From: Kribbella qitaiheensis
GTDB taxonomy: Bacteria; Actinomycetota; Actinomycetes; Propionibacteriales; Kribbellaceae
Direction: 5' to 3'
NCBI RefSeq assembly: GCF_014217565.1
Contig: NZ_CP043661.1
Span: 5,022,001 to 5,086,000, forward strand
Length of the DNA stretch: 64,000 bases
Position 1 is the stretch's first letter. Each line of letters starts with the position of its first letter. Both the position numbers and the translations under genes were made by a program. The notes below the pieces were generated by a model that was not told the origin of the DNA, ran no database searches, and saw only the letters and a list, made by a program, of their open reading frames with translations. Shown here piece after piece: positions 1 to 7,861 of the stretch.

Positions 1-843
1 CTCTTCCGCGCGTACGCCGGTGCGCAGGTCGACGCGATCCGGCTGCGCGACCCCGAAGTACGCCGGGATCTGCCGGACTCCATCCACAAGCTGCGGGTGG
101 CGACCAGGCGGCTTCGGTCGGCGCTGGCCAGCTACCGCCCGGTGGTGGATCGCGAGGCCGGAGATGTCATCCGTGCGGAGCTGAAGTGGCTCGCCGGGCA
201 GCTCGGCGGCGCGCGCGACGCCGAAGTACTGCGAGAACACTTCGCCACCACGGTCGCGGAGCAACCCGTCGAGCTGGTGATGGGCCGCGTCGGAGCAGGC
301 ATCGACGATCACCTGCGCGCCGTCTACAAGGCAGGCCGGGCCGACGCGCTCGCCGCGTTGGAGAGCGAGCGGTACTTCCGGCTGCTCGACTCCCTCGACG
401 AGTTGATCGCGAACCCACCGCTGACCGGCGACGAGCGGAAGGCGGCCAAGCAGCTGCCCGAGATTCTCGAGCACGACTGGAAGCGGATGCGGAAGGCGGT
501 CCGCCGGATTGAATCCGCCGGGGATCCGGTCGAGCGCGATCACGAACTGCACGAAGTACGGAAGGCAGCCAAGCGACTCCGGTACGCCGGCGAGTCGGCC
601 GAGCCGGTGCTCGGCTCGGATGCGACCGCGCTGGCGGGCCGCGCCGAGCAGGTCCAGGAAGTGCTCGGCGACCACCAGGACAGCGTGGTCGCCCGTGAGC
701 TGCTTCGCCAACTGGCTGTCGAGGTTCACCTGTCCGGCGGGAACGCCTTCACCTATGGGCGTTTGCACGCCGCCGAGGAGTATCGCGGCGAGCGGTCGTA
801 CCGGGAGTTCCTCGAGCTCTGGCCGAGCGTCAAGCAGGCATGA
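1..843 (+). CDS. CHAD domain protein, 5' end missing
   Basis: The reading frame is open from the first base of the window, so the start lies upstream; 280 residues are visible. The sequence HKLRVATRRLRSAL near the start and the later HEVRKAAKRLRYAG are the two characteristic basic helices of CHAD domains (conserved histidine alpha-helical domain). CHAD proteins bind polyphosphate, and many actinobacterial ones carry an N-terminal CYTH triphosphatase-like domain, which here could lie outside the window. The visible part is nearly all helical, rich in Arg/Glu, with no membrane segment, so it is cytosolic. A strong hairpin follows the stop. The family is clear; whether it is a CYTH-CHAD fusion cannot be seen. 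Confidence 0.9.
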   Translation, partial: LFRAYAGAQVDAIRLRDPEVRRDLPDSIHKLRVATRRLRSALASYRPVVDREAGDVIRAELKWLAGQLGGARDAEVLREHFATTVAEQPVELVMGRVGAGIDDHLRAVYKAGRADALAALESERYFRLLDSLDELIANPPLTGDERKAAKQLPEILEHDWKRMRKAVRRIESAGDPVERDHELHEVRKAAKRLRYAGESAEPVLGSDATALAGRAEQVQEVLGDHQDSVVARELLRQLAVEVHLSGGNAFTYGRLHAAEEYRGERSYREFLELWPSVKQA

Positions 844-846
844 GCA

Positions 847-871
847 AGCCCCCGGCTGGATACCGGGGGCT
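847..871 (+). terminator. intrinsic terminator-like hairpin after the CHAD gene
   Basis: AGCCCCCGG and CCGGGGGCT form a perfect 9-bp stem around a 7-base loop, starting 3 bases after the stop codon. A short T/C run follows. Confidence 0.8.
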
Positions 872-896
872 CTCTCAGGGATGGGCGGAAGTGGTG

Positions 897-940
897 CTGT
901 CAGGCAGGCTCGCGTCAACTCCGCAGAGCCCGCCTGACAG
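897..940 (-). terminator. hairpin terminator of the symporter operon
   Basis: A 15-bp inverted repeat with a single mismatch (CTGTCAGGCAGGCTC / GAGCCCGCCTGACAG) lies 2 bases beyond the stop codon of the minus-strand symporter. It can also act against read-through from the CHAD side. Confidence 0.75.
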
Positions 941-942
941 GT

Positions 943-2586
943 CTAGTGGTGGACCGCCTTCTCGGCGCCCGCACCCGTCAGGGAGCGAACCTCCATCTCG
1001 GCGAACTTGTCGACGTTGACCGCTTCCTTGCTGGTCAGCGTGCCGATGATGCCGAGGGCGAAGGCCAGCGGGATCGAGACGATGCCGGGGTTGTCCAGCG
1101 GGAACCAGTGGAAGTCGATCCCGGTGTCGGTGATCATCGACAGGCTGGCATGCGTCTTCTTGTCGACCTTGCCGGAAACGACCGGGGAGAACGCGATCAG
1201 GATGATCGCGGAGCCCAGGCCGCCGTAGATGCTCCAGAGTGCGCCGCGGGTGTTGAAGCGCCGCCAGAACAGCGAGTAGAGGATCGTCGGCAGGTTCGCA
1301 CTGGCCGCCACCGCGAACGCGAGCGCCACCAGGAAGGCGACGTTCTGGCCGTTCGCGAAGATGCCGCCGATGATCGCCAGCGCACCGATCACGACGGCGG
1401 TGATCCGGGCGACCCGGACCTCGCCGGTGCCGCTGATCTGGCCCTTCTTGATCACCTGGCCGTAGACGTCGTGCGCGAACGACGTACTCGCGGTGATCGT
1501 CAGGCCGGCCACGACCGCCAGGATGGTGGCGAAGGCGACCGCGGAGATCAACCCCAGCAGGAGTTCTCCGCCCAGCTCGTAGGCGAGCAATGGGGCGGCC
1601 GAGTTCGCCTTGCCGGGAGCTGCCTTGATCCGTTCCGGGCCGACCAGCGCGGCCGCGCCGAACCCGAGCACGAGCGTGAACAGGTAGAAGATACCGATGA
1701 TCCAGATGGCCCAGCTGACACTGCGCCGGGCCTCCTTCGAGGTCGGGACGGTGTAGAAGCGCATCAACACGTGCGGCAGTCCCGCGGTCCCCAGCACGAG
1801 TGCCAGGCCGAGCGAGATGAAGTCGAGTTTGCTGACCCCAGTCAGGCCGTACTGCAGTCCCGGATCGAGCAACTTCGCCCCGGCCGGGCTCTTCTCGACC
1901 GCGCCGCCGAGAAGGCCGGACAGGTTGAAGCTGAACTTCGCGAGCACCCAAAGCGTCATCACGCCGGCGCCGATGACCAGCAGGACGGCCTTGATGATCT
2001 GCACCCAGGTGGTGCCCTTCATGCCACCGACGAGTACGTAGGTGATCATGATCAGGCCGACCACCGCGATGACGATGTTCTGCCCGGCCCGGTGCGAGAC
2101 ACCGAGCAGCAGTGCGACCAGTCCACCGGCGCCGGCCATCTGGGCCAGCAGGTAGAAGAAGCTGACCACCAGCGTCGAGATGGCGGCGGCCATCCGTACC
2201 GGGCGCTGCTTGAGGCGGAAGGACAGGACGTCGGCCATCGTGAAGCGGCCGGTGTTCCGGATCAGCTCCGCGACCAGCAGCAGGGCCACCAGCCAGGCGA
2301 CCAGGAAGCCGATCGAGTAGAGGAAGCCGTCGTACCCGTTCACCGCGATCGCGCCGGCGATGCCGAGGAACGACGCCGCGGACAGGTAGTCGCCCGCGAT
2401 CGCGATGCCGTTCTGCGGGCCGGTGAACGAGCGGCCGCCGGCGTAGAAGTCGGCGGCGGTCTTGTTGTTGCGGGAGGCCTTGATCACGATCGCCAGGGTG
2501 GCGACCACGAACAGCGCGAAGATCGCGATGTTGATCGTCGGGTTGCCGACATCGGTTGCCATCGGCAACAGCAGGGGCGCGCTCAC
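943..2586 (-). CDS. actP: cation/acetate-type sodium:solute symporter
   Basis: 547-residue polytopic membrane protein of the sodium:solute symporter (SSS) family, ActP-like, which imports acetate or another short monocarboxylate with a cation. Visible family features are the DFYAGGRSFTGPQNGIAIAG region with GDYLSAASFLG in the first helices (about residues 45-75), GGMKGTTWVQ near residue 190, GTAGLPHVLMRFYT near 290 and FAVAASANLPT near 440. The GTG start at 2586 overlaps the stop of the upstream DUF485 gene by 4 bases (GTGA), which supports translational coupling; an ATG eight codons later is an alternative. The DUF485 + symporter pair matches the yjcH-actP arrangement of enterobacteria. The exact substrate is inferred. 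Confidence 0.85.
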   Translation of the reverse strand: MSAPLLLPMATDVGNPTINIAIFALFVVATLAIVIKASRNNKTAADFYAGGRSFTGPQNGIAIAGDYLSAASFLGIAGAIAVNGYDGFLYSIGFLVAWLVALLLVAELIRNTGRFTMADVLSFRLKQRPVRMAAAISTLVVSFFYLLAQMAGAGGLVALLLGVSHRAGQNIVIAVVGLIMITYVLVGGMKGTTWVQIIKAVLLVIGAGVMTLWVLAKFSFNLSGLLGGAVEKSPAGAKLLDPGLQYGLTGVSKLDFISLGLALVLGTAGLPHVLMRFYTVPTSKEARRSVSWAIWIIGIFYLFTLVLGFGAAALVGPERIKAAPGKANSAAPLLAYELGGELLLGLISAVAFATILAVVAGLTITASTSFAHDVYGQVIKKGQISGTGEVRVARITAVVIGALAIIGGIFANGQNVAFLVALAFAVAASANLPTILYSLFWRRFNTRGALWSIYGGLGSAIILIAFSPVVSGKVDKKTHASLSMITDTGIDFHWFPLDNPGIVSIPLAFALGIIGTLTSKEAVNVDKFAEMEVRSLTGAGAEKAVHH

Positions 2587-2924
2587 TGGTCTTCCCCTTC
2601 GATCAGTTCCCGCATCTTCTCGGCGGCCGGGTCGAGTTGTTTGTCCGACCAGCGCACGTAGATCATCGTGATCGCGAAGGTCGAGACGAACTGGCCGAGC
2701 CCGAACAGCAGCGCGACATTGATGTTGCCGCCGATCCGGTGCGACATGAAGCCACCGGCGTAGTCGGCGAGCAGGACGTAGAGGAAGTACCAGGCCAGGA
2801 ACAGGCCGGTCATCGGGAACACGAAGCGCCGGAATCGGCGACGCAGCTCGGAGAAGTCCGGCGACAGCTGGACATCCCGGTAGGTCGTCATTTCCGGATC
2901 GCCCGCGCGAGGGGTTTCGCTCAT
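2583..2924 (-). CDS. DUF485 small membrane protein (YjcH-like)
   Basis: 113 residues with two predicted membrane helices: FVFPMTGLFLAWYFLYVLLA at about residues 36-55, then a polar turn (YAGGFMSHR) and a second helix with LLFGLGQFVSTFAITMIYV. The FxxxxT/FLxWYFxYV...FM pattern is the DUF485 signature. The start ATG at 2924 is preceded by GGAGG with a 6-base spacer; an upstream extension of 31 codons exists but has no such site. DUF485 proteins are almost always encoded directly before acetate-type SSS symporters; a helper or stability role is assumed but unproven. Confidence 0.85.
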   Translation of the reverse strand: MSETPRAGDPEMTTYRDVQLSPDFSELRRRFRRFVFPMTGLFLAWYFLYVLLADYAGGFMSHRIGGNINVALLFGLGQFVSTFAITMIYVRWSDKQLDPAAEKMRELIEGEDQ

Positions 2925-3125
2925 CGCGGACCTCCAGACGGATCTCAGGCCGGGCAGAAACCGGCGCGCAGGGTTGTTGCGCAAACTGTGGCCCACGCCA
3001 CTCCCGCCGGACAGCACGCGTGCGCACCGAGCGCCCAGCGGCCGTCCCTCCTCGCCCGGCGGCGCTCCTTACCACGACGAGCGGTACCAAATGCGCGACG
3101 AACGGAAGTTTCCGGTACTACGGGC

Positions 3126-3149
3126 GACCGGTCGGACTGGCGACCGGTC
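3126..3149 (-). terminator. hairpin overlapping the stop codon of the second symporter
   Basis: GACCGGTCG and CGACCGGTC pair perfectly (9 bp) around the loop GACTGG. The distal arm reaches into the stop codon of the symporter gene ending at 3148. The half-site GACCGGTC is itself a palindrome and occurs twice with a 16-base period, so a protein-binding site is an alternative reading. Confidence 0.6.
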
Positions 3150-4695
3150 AGATTGGTGGGAGGCCCCGGTCGACGTCGACGGCCTCGGGGGTGTGCAGGC
3201 GGACCATGCTGCGGGCGGTGCCGCGGGGAACCTTGGTCGGGGTCAGCTTCGACACCACGATCACGGTCACGAAGGCGAGCGGCATCGTCCAGGCGGCAGG
3301 CTGAGCGCAGAGCGCTTTGGGCCAGCCTCCGGCCGGCGGGCCGATCACGTTCACCAGTACTGCGGCGATGGCCGCGACGCCACCGACCAGGAGCCCGGCC
3401 GCGGCTCCGGTGACGGACATTCTGCGCCACCAGATCCCCAGCACCAGCAGGGGACAGAAGGTCGACGCGGCCACGGCGAAGGCGAGCCCGACAGTGTCGG
3501 CCAGGCTGACCGACTTCGTCAGGGTGAAGGCCAGGTACGGAACGACGATGGCGAGCACGGCGGCGATCCGGAAGCTGTTCACCGCCAGGTAGTCCCCGCC
3601 CGTCAGCCGGTGCAGTCGGGACCGGAGCAGGTCCTGATCGATGACGCCCGCGATCGCGACCGTCAGGCCGGATGAGGTCGACAGGAACGCCGCGAACGCA
3701 CCGGCCGCGACTAGCGCACCGAGGAGATCTCCTGTGGTGCCAGCGAAAATCCGGCCGGGCAACTCGAGTACGACGGTGTCTGGCGAGGTCCCGATCAGAT
3801 CCGGTGCGAACGAGCGACCGAGTACGGCGTACAGGGGTGGGAAGACGTAGAAGACAGCGAGCAGAGCCAGTACTACGACGGTTGTCCGGCGAGCGGCTCG
3901 TCCGTCGGGGTTCGTGTAGAACCGGACCAGGACGTGCGGCAGGCCCATGGTTCCGAAACAAAGGGCCAATAGCAACGAATACGTCGCGTAGAGCGGGTGG
4001 TCCCGGCCGCCGGCGTGGGACAAGGGTTCTGCCCACTCGGACCCCACGCCGTGCAGGGAATCGAGCAGCCCGACCGGATGGTCCATCGACCGCCAGGCGA
4101 TCAGGATGACGAAGACCGGAACGGCCAGGGCGGTCAGCTTCAGCCAGTACTGGAACGCCTGGACGAAGGTGATCGAGCGCATTCCGCCGGCGGCGACGTT
4201 GATCACCACGATCACCGCGACGATGGCCGCTCCGACGGCCGGCGGAGCACCCGTAACGGCGTGGAACGTCAGCCCGGCGCCGCTGAGCTGAGGCAGCAGG
4301 TAGAGCGTGCCGATCCCGGCCACCAGGAACGAGCAGATCCGCCGGACCACCGCGGACTCGAACCGGGTCTCGGCGAAGTCCGGCAGGGTGTAAGCGCCGG
4401 AGCGTCGCAGCGGGGCGGCGATCAGGACCAGCAACATCAAGTAGCCGACTGTGTAGCCGACGGAGAACCAGAGCATGTCGGCGCCGTTCACCAGCACCAG
4501 CCCGGCGACGCCGAGGAAAGATGCCGCCGACAAGTATTCGCCGCTGATCGCCGAGGCATTCCAGCGTGGTGTCACGGCCCGGCTGGCGACGTAGAAGTCA
4601 CTGGTGGTGCGAGAGATCCGCAGCCCGAAGAGGCCGATGCCGATGGTCGCCGTGATCACCAATCCGATCGCGGTCAAACTCATTGCCGAAGACAT
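3148..4695 (-). CDS. second SSS-family symporter (ActP-like)
   Basis: 515-residue SSS transporter with about 13 hydrophobic segments. It shares the family blocks with the symporter at 943-2586: TTSDFYVASRAVTPRWNA, SGEYLSAASFLG, GGMRSITFVQ, GTMGLPHVLVRFYTNPDG and FAVAASTFCPLLVL. It is the last gene of a run of four minus-strand genes (kinase, response regulator, DUF485-like protein, symporter) with 4-8 base overlaps between the first three and a 28-base gap before this one. The context suggests a carboxylate uptake system switched on by its own LytS/LytR pair. The substrate may differ from that of the paralogue because the substrate-facing helices are only partly similar. Confidence 0.85.
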   Translation of the reverse strand: MSSAMSLTAIGLVITATIGIGLFGLRISRTTSDFYVASRAVTPRWNASAISGEYLSAASFLGVAGLVLVNGADMLWFSVGYTVGYLMLLVLIAAPLRRSGAYTLPDFAETRFESAVVRRICSFLVAGIGTLYLLPQLSGAGLTFHAVTGAPPAVGAAIVAVIVVINVAAGGMRSITFVQAFQYWLKLTALAVPVFVILIAWRSMDHPVGLLDSLHGVGSEWAEPLSHAGGRDHPLYATYSLLLALCFGTMGLPHVLVRFYTNPDGRAARRTTVVVLALLAVFYVFPPLYAVLGRSFAPDLIGTSPDTVVLELPGRIFAGTTGDLLGALVAAGAFAAFLSTSSGLTVAIAGVIDQDLLRSRLHRLTGGDYLAVNSFRIAAVLAIVVPYLAFTLTKSVSLADTVGLAFAVAASTFCPLLVLGIWWRRMSVTGAAAGLLVGGVAAIAAVLVNVIGPPAGGWPKALCAQPAAWTMPLAFVTVIVVSKLTPTKVPRGTARSMVRLHTPEAVDVDRGLPPI

Positions 4696-4723
4696 CTACT
4701 TTCGCCCCATCAACGACGACATT

Positions 4724-5107
4724 CTACTTCCGTCCGACAAACTCAGTGAACTCCGACTCGATCCGCTCGGCGTTGCGGACGTAGATGCGGGCGGACACGT
4801 AGACCACCGGGTAAACGACGACCCCGAGCAGTATCCAGGGGAGCGGGATGCCGTAGACCGACAACGTGCGGGTGGCGGGCAGCAGCGCGAACAGCAACGG
4901 CAATCCGCCGAGGACCACAGCGGCCCCGGCGACCATGGCAAGCGCGAGCCGGAGTTGGGACTGGATCAGCGAGTCCATGTACATCTCACCGAGCCGGGTC
5001 TGCTCGTCGATCTCCCGGGTTCCGGTCGGCGTACTGGGGCGGCGGCCGCCAGTGGTCCGCGGGCTCGTCACCCGGACCCGCCGCGGCCCCTCCGCCGGAG
5101 TGCTCAT
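4724..5107 (-). CDS. DUF485-like small membrane protein linked to symporter
   Basis: 127 residues. An N-terminal polar stretch of about 55 residues is followed by two hydrophobic helices (LALAMVAGAAVVLGGLPLLF and IPLPWILLGVVVYPVVYVSA) and the charged tail YVRNAERIESEFTEFVGRK. Two-helix topology, size and position directly before an SSS symporter make it the functional counterpart of the DUF485 gene at 2583-2924, although sequence similarity is weak. The chosen ATG at 5107 forms an ATGA overlap with the stop of the response regulator gene, indicating coupled translation; the 32-codon upstream extension lies wholly inside that gene and is rejected. Confidence 0.75.
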   Translation of the reverse strand: MSTPAEGPRRVRVTSPRTTGGRRPSTPTGTREIDEQTRLGEMYMDSLIQSQLRLALAMVAGAAVVLGGLPLLFALLPATRTLSVYGIPLPWILLGVVVYPVVYVSARIYVRNAERIESEFTEFVGRK

Positions 5108-5850
5108 CCCCGGAGCGAGCTCGACCGGACCAGCAGGTCGCGGAGTTCCCGGGTGTGCCGGCGGCTGACCGGCAGCCAGTCGTCGCCGACCCGAACCGCG
5201 CACCGGCCGCCGTCGACCCGCATCTCGTCGACATGGGCCAGCGCGACCAACGTACTGCGGTGGATCCGGGTGAACCCGGCCTCGCGCCAGCGGTCCTCGA
5301 GGGTGCTGAGCGGGATCCGGACCAGGTGCGAGTTCTGGCCGGTGTGCAGTCGCGCGTAGTCGCCCTGCGCCTCGACGTACCGGACCGTGGAACGGTGCAC
5401 GAACCGGGTCACGCCGGCGAGTTCGACCGGGATGACCTCGTCGTCGCTGTCGTCCGGCGGCGGCTGCGCGGTTGGCGTACCCGCGCTGACGACCCGGCGG
5501 ACGGCCTCGGTCAGCCGTTCCGCCCGGACCGGCTTCATCACGTAGTCGGCGGCGTCCAGGTCGAAGGCGTCGACCGCGTGCTCGTCGTACGCGGTGACGA
5601 AGACGATCTGCGGGCGGCTGACGAAGTTGGACAGCACCCGCGCCAGGTCGATGCCGTCCAGACCGGGCATCTTGATGTCACAGAAGACCACGTCGATATC
5701 GGCCGCCTGCAGGATCTTCAGCGCCTCGGGCCCGCTGGACGCGGTCAGGATCTCCCCGATCCGCTCGTCCTGGCGCAGCAGATAGACCAGCTCGGCCAGC
5801 GCCGGCTGCTCGTCATCAGCAACCAGCGCGCGCAGTCGAGAGTCAGTCAT
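5104..5850 (-). CDS. LytTR-family response regulator
   Basis: 248 residues. The N-terminal receiver domain (about 1-120) shows the acidic pair in VADDEQP, the phospho-acceptor Asp in DVVFCDIKMPGLDG, the conserved Thr in FVTAYDEHA and Lys in DYVMKPV. The C-terminal part (about 145-245) is a LytTR DNA-binding domain, seen in FVHRSTVRYVEAQGDYARLH, the LSTLEDRW...FTRIHRSTLVALAHV block and the terminal LPVSRRHTRELRDLL. It overlaps the histidine kinase gene by 8 bases and the DUF485-like gene by 4 bases. It probably activates the symporter genes in response to an extracellular or metabolic carboxylate signal; the stimulus is inferred. Confidence 0.93.
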   Translation of the reverse strand: MTDSRLRALVADDEQPALAELVYLLRQDERIGEILTASSGPEALKILQAADIDVVFCDIKMPGLDGIDLARVLSNFVSRPQIVFVTAYDEHAVDAFDLDAADYVMKPVRAERLTEAVRRVVSAGTPTAQPPPDDSDDEVIPVELAGVTRFVHRSTVRYVEAQGDYARLHTGQNSHLVRIPLSTLEDRWREAGFTRIHRSTLVALAHVDEMRVDGGRCAVRVGDDWLPVSRRHTRELRDLLVRSSSLRG

Positions 5851-6991
5851 GGCGCACAGACCAAGCGGAGGCGTGCACTCCTGAGGAGTATTTCGGCACT
5901 CGGAAACTAACCTTCGTACCTGCGTTCAGGGCTGTTTCCACCACCAGGCCGTGCGGGTCGCCGTACACCTGGCGGAGCCGGGCGTCGACGTTGCCGAGGC
6001 CGATCGAGTCGCCCTTCGGTTCGCCCGCCAGGGCCGCGCGGATCACTTCCGGGTCGCTGCCGACGCCGTCGTCCTCGACGCTGATCTCTGCCTCGGAGCC
6101 GCGATCCAGCGCGCGGATGGTGATCCGCCCGATGCCGGTGCTGCCCTCCAGACCGTGCCGTACCGCGTTCTCCACCAGCGGCTGGACCACCAGGAACGGG
6201 ATCGCCACGGACAGTACTTCGGGCGCGATCAGGAGCGAGACCGTCAGCCGTTCACCGAAGCGCGCCTGCTCCAGGACCAGGTAGCGCTCGACGTTGCGCA
6301 GCTCGTCCGCCAGCGTGGTGAACTCGCCGCCCCGGCGCAGCGCGTAGCGGGAGAAGTCGGCGAACTCGAGCAGCAGCTCCCGGGCTCGCTCCGGGTCGGT
6401 CCGGACGAACGAGGCGATCGCCGCCAGCGCGTTGTAGATGAAGTGCGGGCTGATCTGGGCCCGGAGCGCTCGCAGCTCAGCCTCCATCGCCCGGGTGCGC
6501 TCCTTGTTGAGCTCGGCGAGCTCCACCTGGCCGGACACCCAGCGGGCGACCTCCTCGGTGGCACGGACGAGCGCGGCCGACGAGCGGGGGCTGTAGGCGA
6601 CCAGCACCGCCACCACGCGCTCCTCAGTGAAGATCGGCGCCACTACCGCAGTACGGATGGGGCACTGTGGGTCGCGGCAGGCCACATCACCCGCACCGAG
6701 TACTGCGGTCCGCCCGGTGCGCAGGGTGTGGGCGGCGATGGACTTGGCGTCCACGCGGTGGTTGGACTCGTACGAGCCGCCGACACCGTCCCAGGCGAGT
6801 ACCCCGGACGAGTCGCAGATGGCGATCGCCGCAGTACCGAGCAGGTCCCGCAGGTGCTTGCTCGCCTTACCAGCCGCCTCCGGGGTCAACCCCTCGCGCA
6901 GGCTCGGCGTGGCCAACGAGGCGGTATGCAGAGTCGCATACGTCGCCTTGTCAGCCGGAGTCCCAAAATGCTTCCGCCGCCGCGCGAACAT
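5843..6991 (-). CDS. LytS-type sensor histidine kinase with GAF-like domain
   Basis: About 382 residues, cytosolic, without evident membrane helices. Residues about 50-170 look like a GAF-type sensory domain (LRDLLGTAAIAICDSSGVLA, RTAVVAPIFTEERVVAVLVA) and contain the pair CRDPQC, a possible metal or redox ligand. The His-kinase box is LRALRAQISPHFIYNALAAI, typical of the LytS family (PF06580), followed by an ATPase domain with VQPLVENAVRHGLE (N box), ISVEDDGVGSDP and IGLGNVDARLRQVYG. It is the first gene of the symporter/regulator operon. The ATG at 6991 is used; a TTG seven codons upstream is possible. Confidence 0.9.
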   Translation of the reverse strand: MFARRRKHFGTPADKATYATLHTASLATPSLREGLTPEAAGKASKHLRDLLGTAAIAICDSSGVLAWDGVGGSYESNHRVDAKSIAAHTLRTGRTAVLGAGDVACRDPQCPIRTAVVAPIFTEERVVAVLVAYSPRSSAALVRATEEVARWVSGQVELAELNKERTRAMEAELRALRAQISPHFIYNALAAIASFVRTDPERARELLLEFADFSRYALRRGGEFTTLADELRNVERYLVLEQARFGERLTVSLLIAPEVLSVAIPFLVVQPLVENAVRHGLEGSTGIGRITIRALDRGSEAEISVEDDGVGSDPEVIRAALAGEPKGDSIGLGNVDARLRQVYGDPHGLVVETALNAGTKVSFRVPKYSSGVHASAWSVRHD

Positions 6992-7066
6992 GCCACGACG
7001 GTAACCGCTCAAACCCCCACCCCGCCCACGCCGCTCCTACGCGACGCAGGAGGCGCGGGGGTGGAG

Positions 7067-7801
7067 TCAGATCTCCGAGCGTGGACGGAAGGCCTCCAGG
7101 GCTTCGGCGTCCGAGTAGTTGGTGCGGAGGTACTCGTCGGACCAGGCCTCGATCTGCGGGTACGGCGACAGCTTGGCGAGGGTGTCTGCAGCCCGGGTGG
7201 TGTCGAAGTGCGTGCGGCGTAGGTGGACACCATCCTGGCTCAGGAGGGCCCAGCTCGCGCCAGGGGCGCCGTACGGCATGCCTACGCTTCCTGCGTTGAC
7301 CACGAGCCGCCTGTCGACCTGGCGGGCGAACGGCATGTGGGTGTGGCCGCAGACGATCGTCCTGATCTCCTCCGGTACGCCGTCGAGCACCGTCGCCCAC
7401 CGGGAGATCGGGCTGTCGACCAGCACCATCTCCTCGTCGTCGCGCGGGGTGGCGTGGCAGAACAGCGTGTCGCCCAAGGTGAACGTGGTCGGCAGGTTGT
7501 CCAGCAACTCGACCTGGTCGGGACGCAGCTGTCCGGCAGCCCACGGCGACACCGGATCCGGTGGTGTTCCTTCGAACTCGCCGCGAGCCATCGAGACCAG
7601 CTCCCGGTCCGCGTTGCCACGAACCCAGACAGCGCGTTTCCCCAACGACACCAGTAGATCCAGCGTCTCCACCGGCAGGGGGCCGCTGGCGATGTCCCCG
7701 GCCAGCACGATCACCTCCGCGGCAGCGACGTCCGGCTCGGCCAGCACCGCTTCCAACGCAGGCAGTACGCCATGAATGTCCGCCAGCACCACAACAGTCA
7801 T
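7067..7801 (-). CDS. calcineurin-like metallophosphoesterase (YfcE/MJ0936 type)
   Basis: 244 residues with the full metal-ligand set of the family in order: LADIHG (residues 6-11), AGDIASG (near 35), VRGNADRE (near 60), FCHATPRDD (near 115), CGHTHMPF (near 150) and VNAGSVGMP (near 170). These enzymes hydrolyse phosphodiesters with two divalent metals. The natural substrate cannot be read from sequence. It stands alone, downstream of the sensor kinase gene on the same strand but separated from it by its own start region, and ends 75 bases before the kinase start. Confidence 0.88.
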   Translation of the reverse strand: MTVVVLADIHGVLPALEAVLAEPDVAAAEVIVLAGDIASGPLPVETLDLLVSLGKRAVWVRGNADRELVSMARGEFEGTPPDPVSPWAAGQLRPDQVELLDNLPTTFTLGDTLFCHATPRDDEEMVLVDSPISRWATVLDGVPEEIRTIVCGHTHMPFARQVDRRLVVNAGSVGMPYGAPGASWALLSQDGVHLRRTHFDTTRAADTLAKLSPYPQIEAWSDEYLRTNYSDAEALEAFRPRSEI

Positions 7802-7861
7802 ACGAGCCAGTGTGGACCCGCGACGCTTATGCCATTGGTTTCTTTGCTACGAGCAGACGGT

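Noticed and set aside
946-2661. Long plus-strand ORF of 571 codons opposite the symporter
   Set aside because: Antisense shadow of a GC-rich gene: composition dominated by D/R/G/Q without any domain, and the minus strand encodes a complete symporter.
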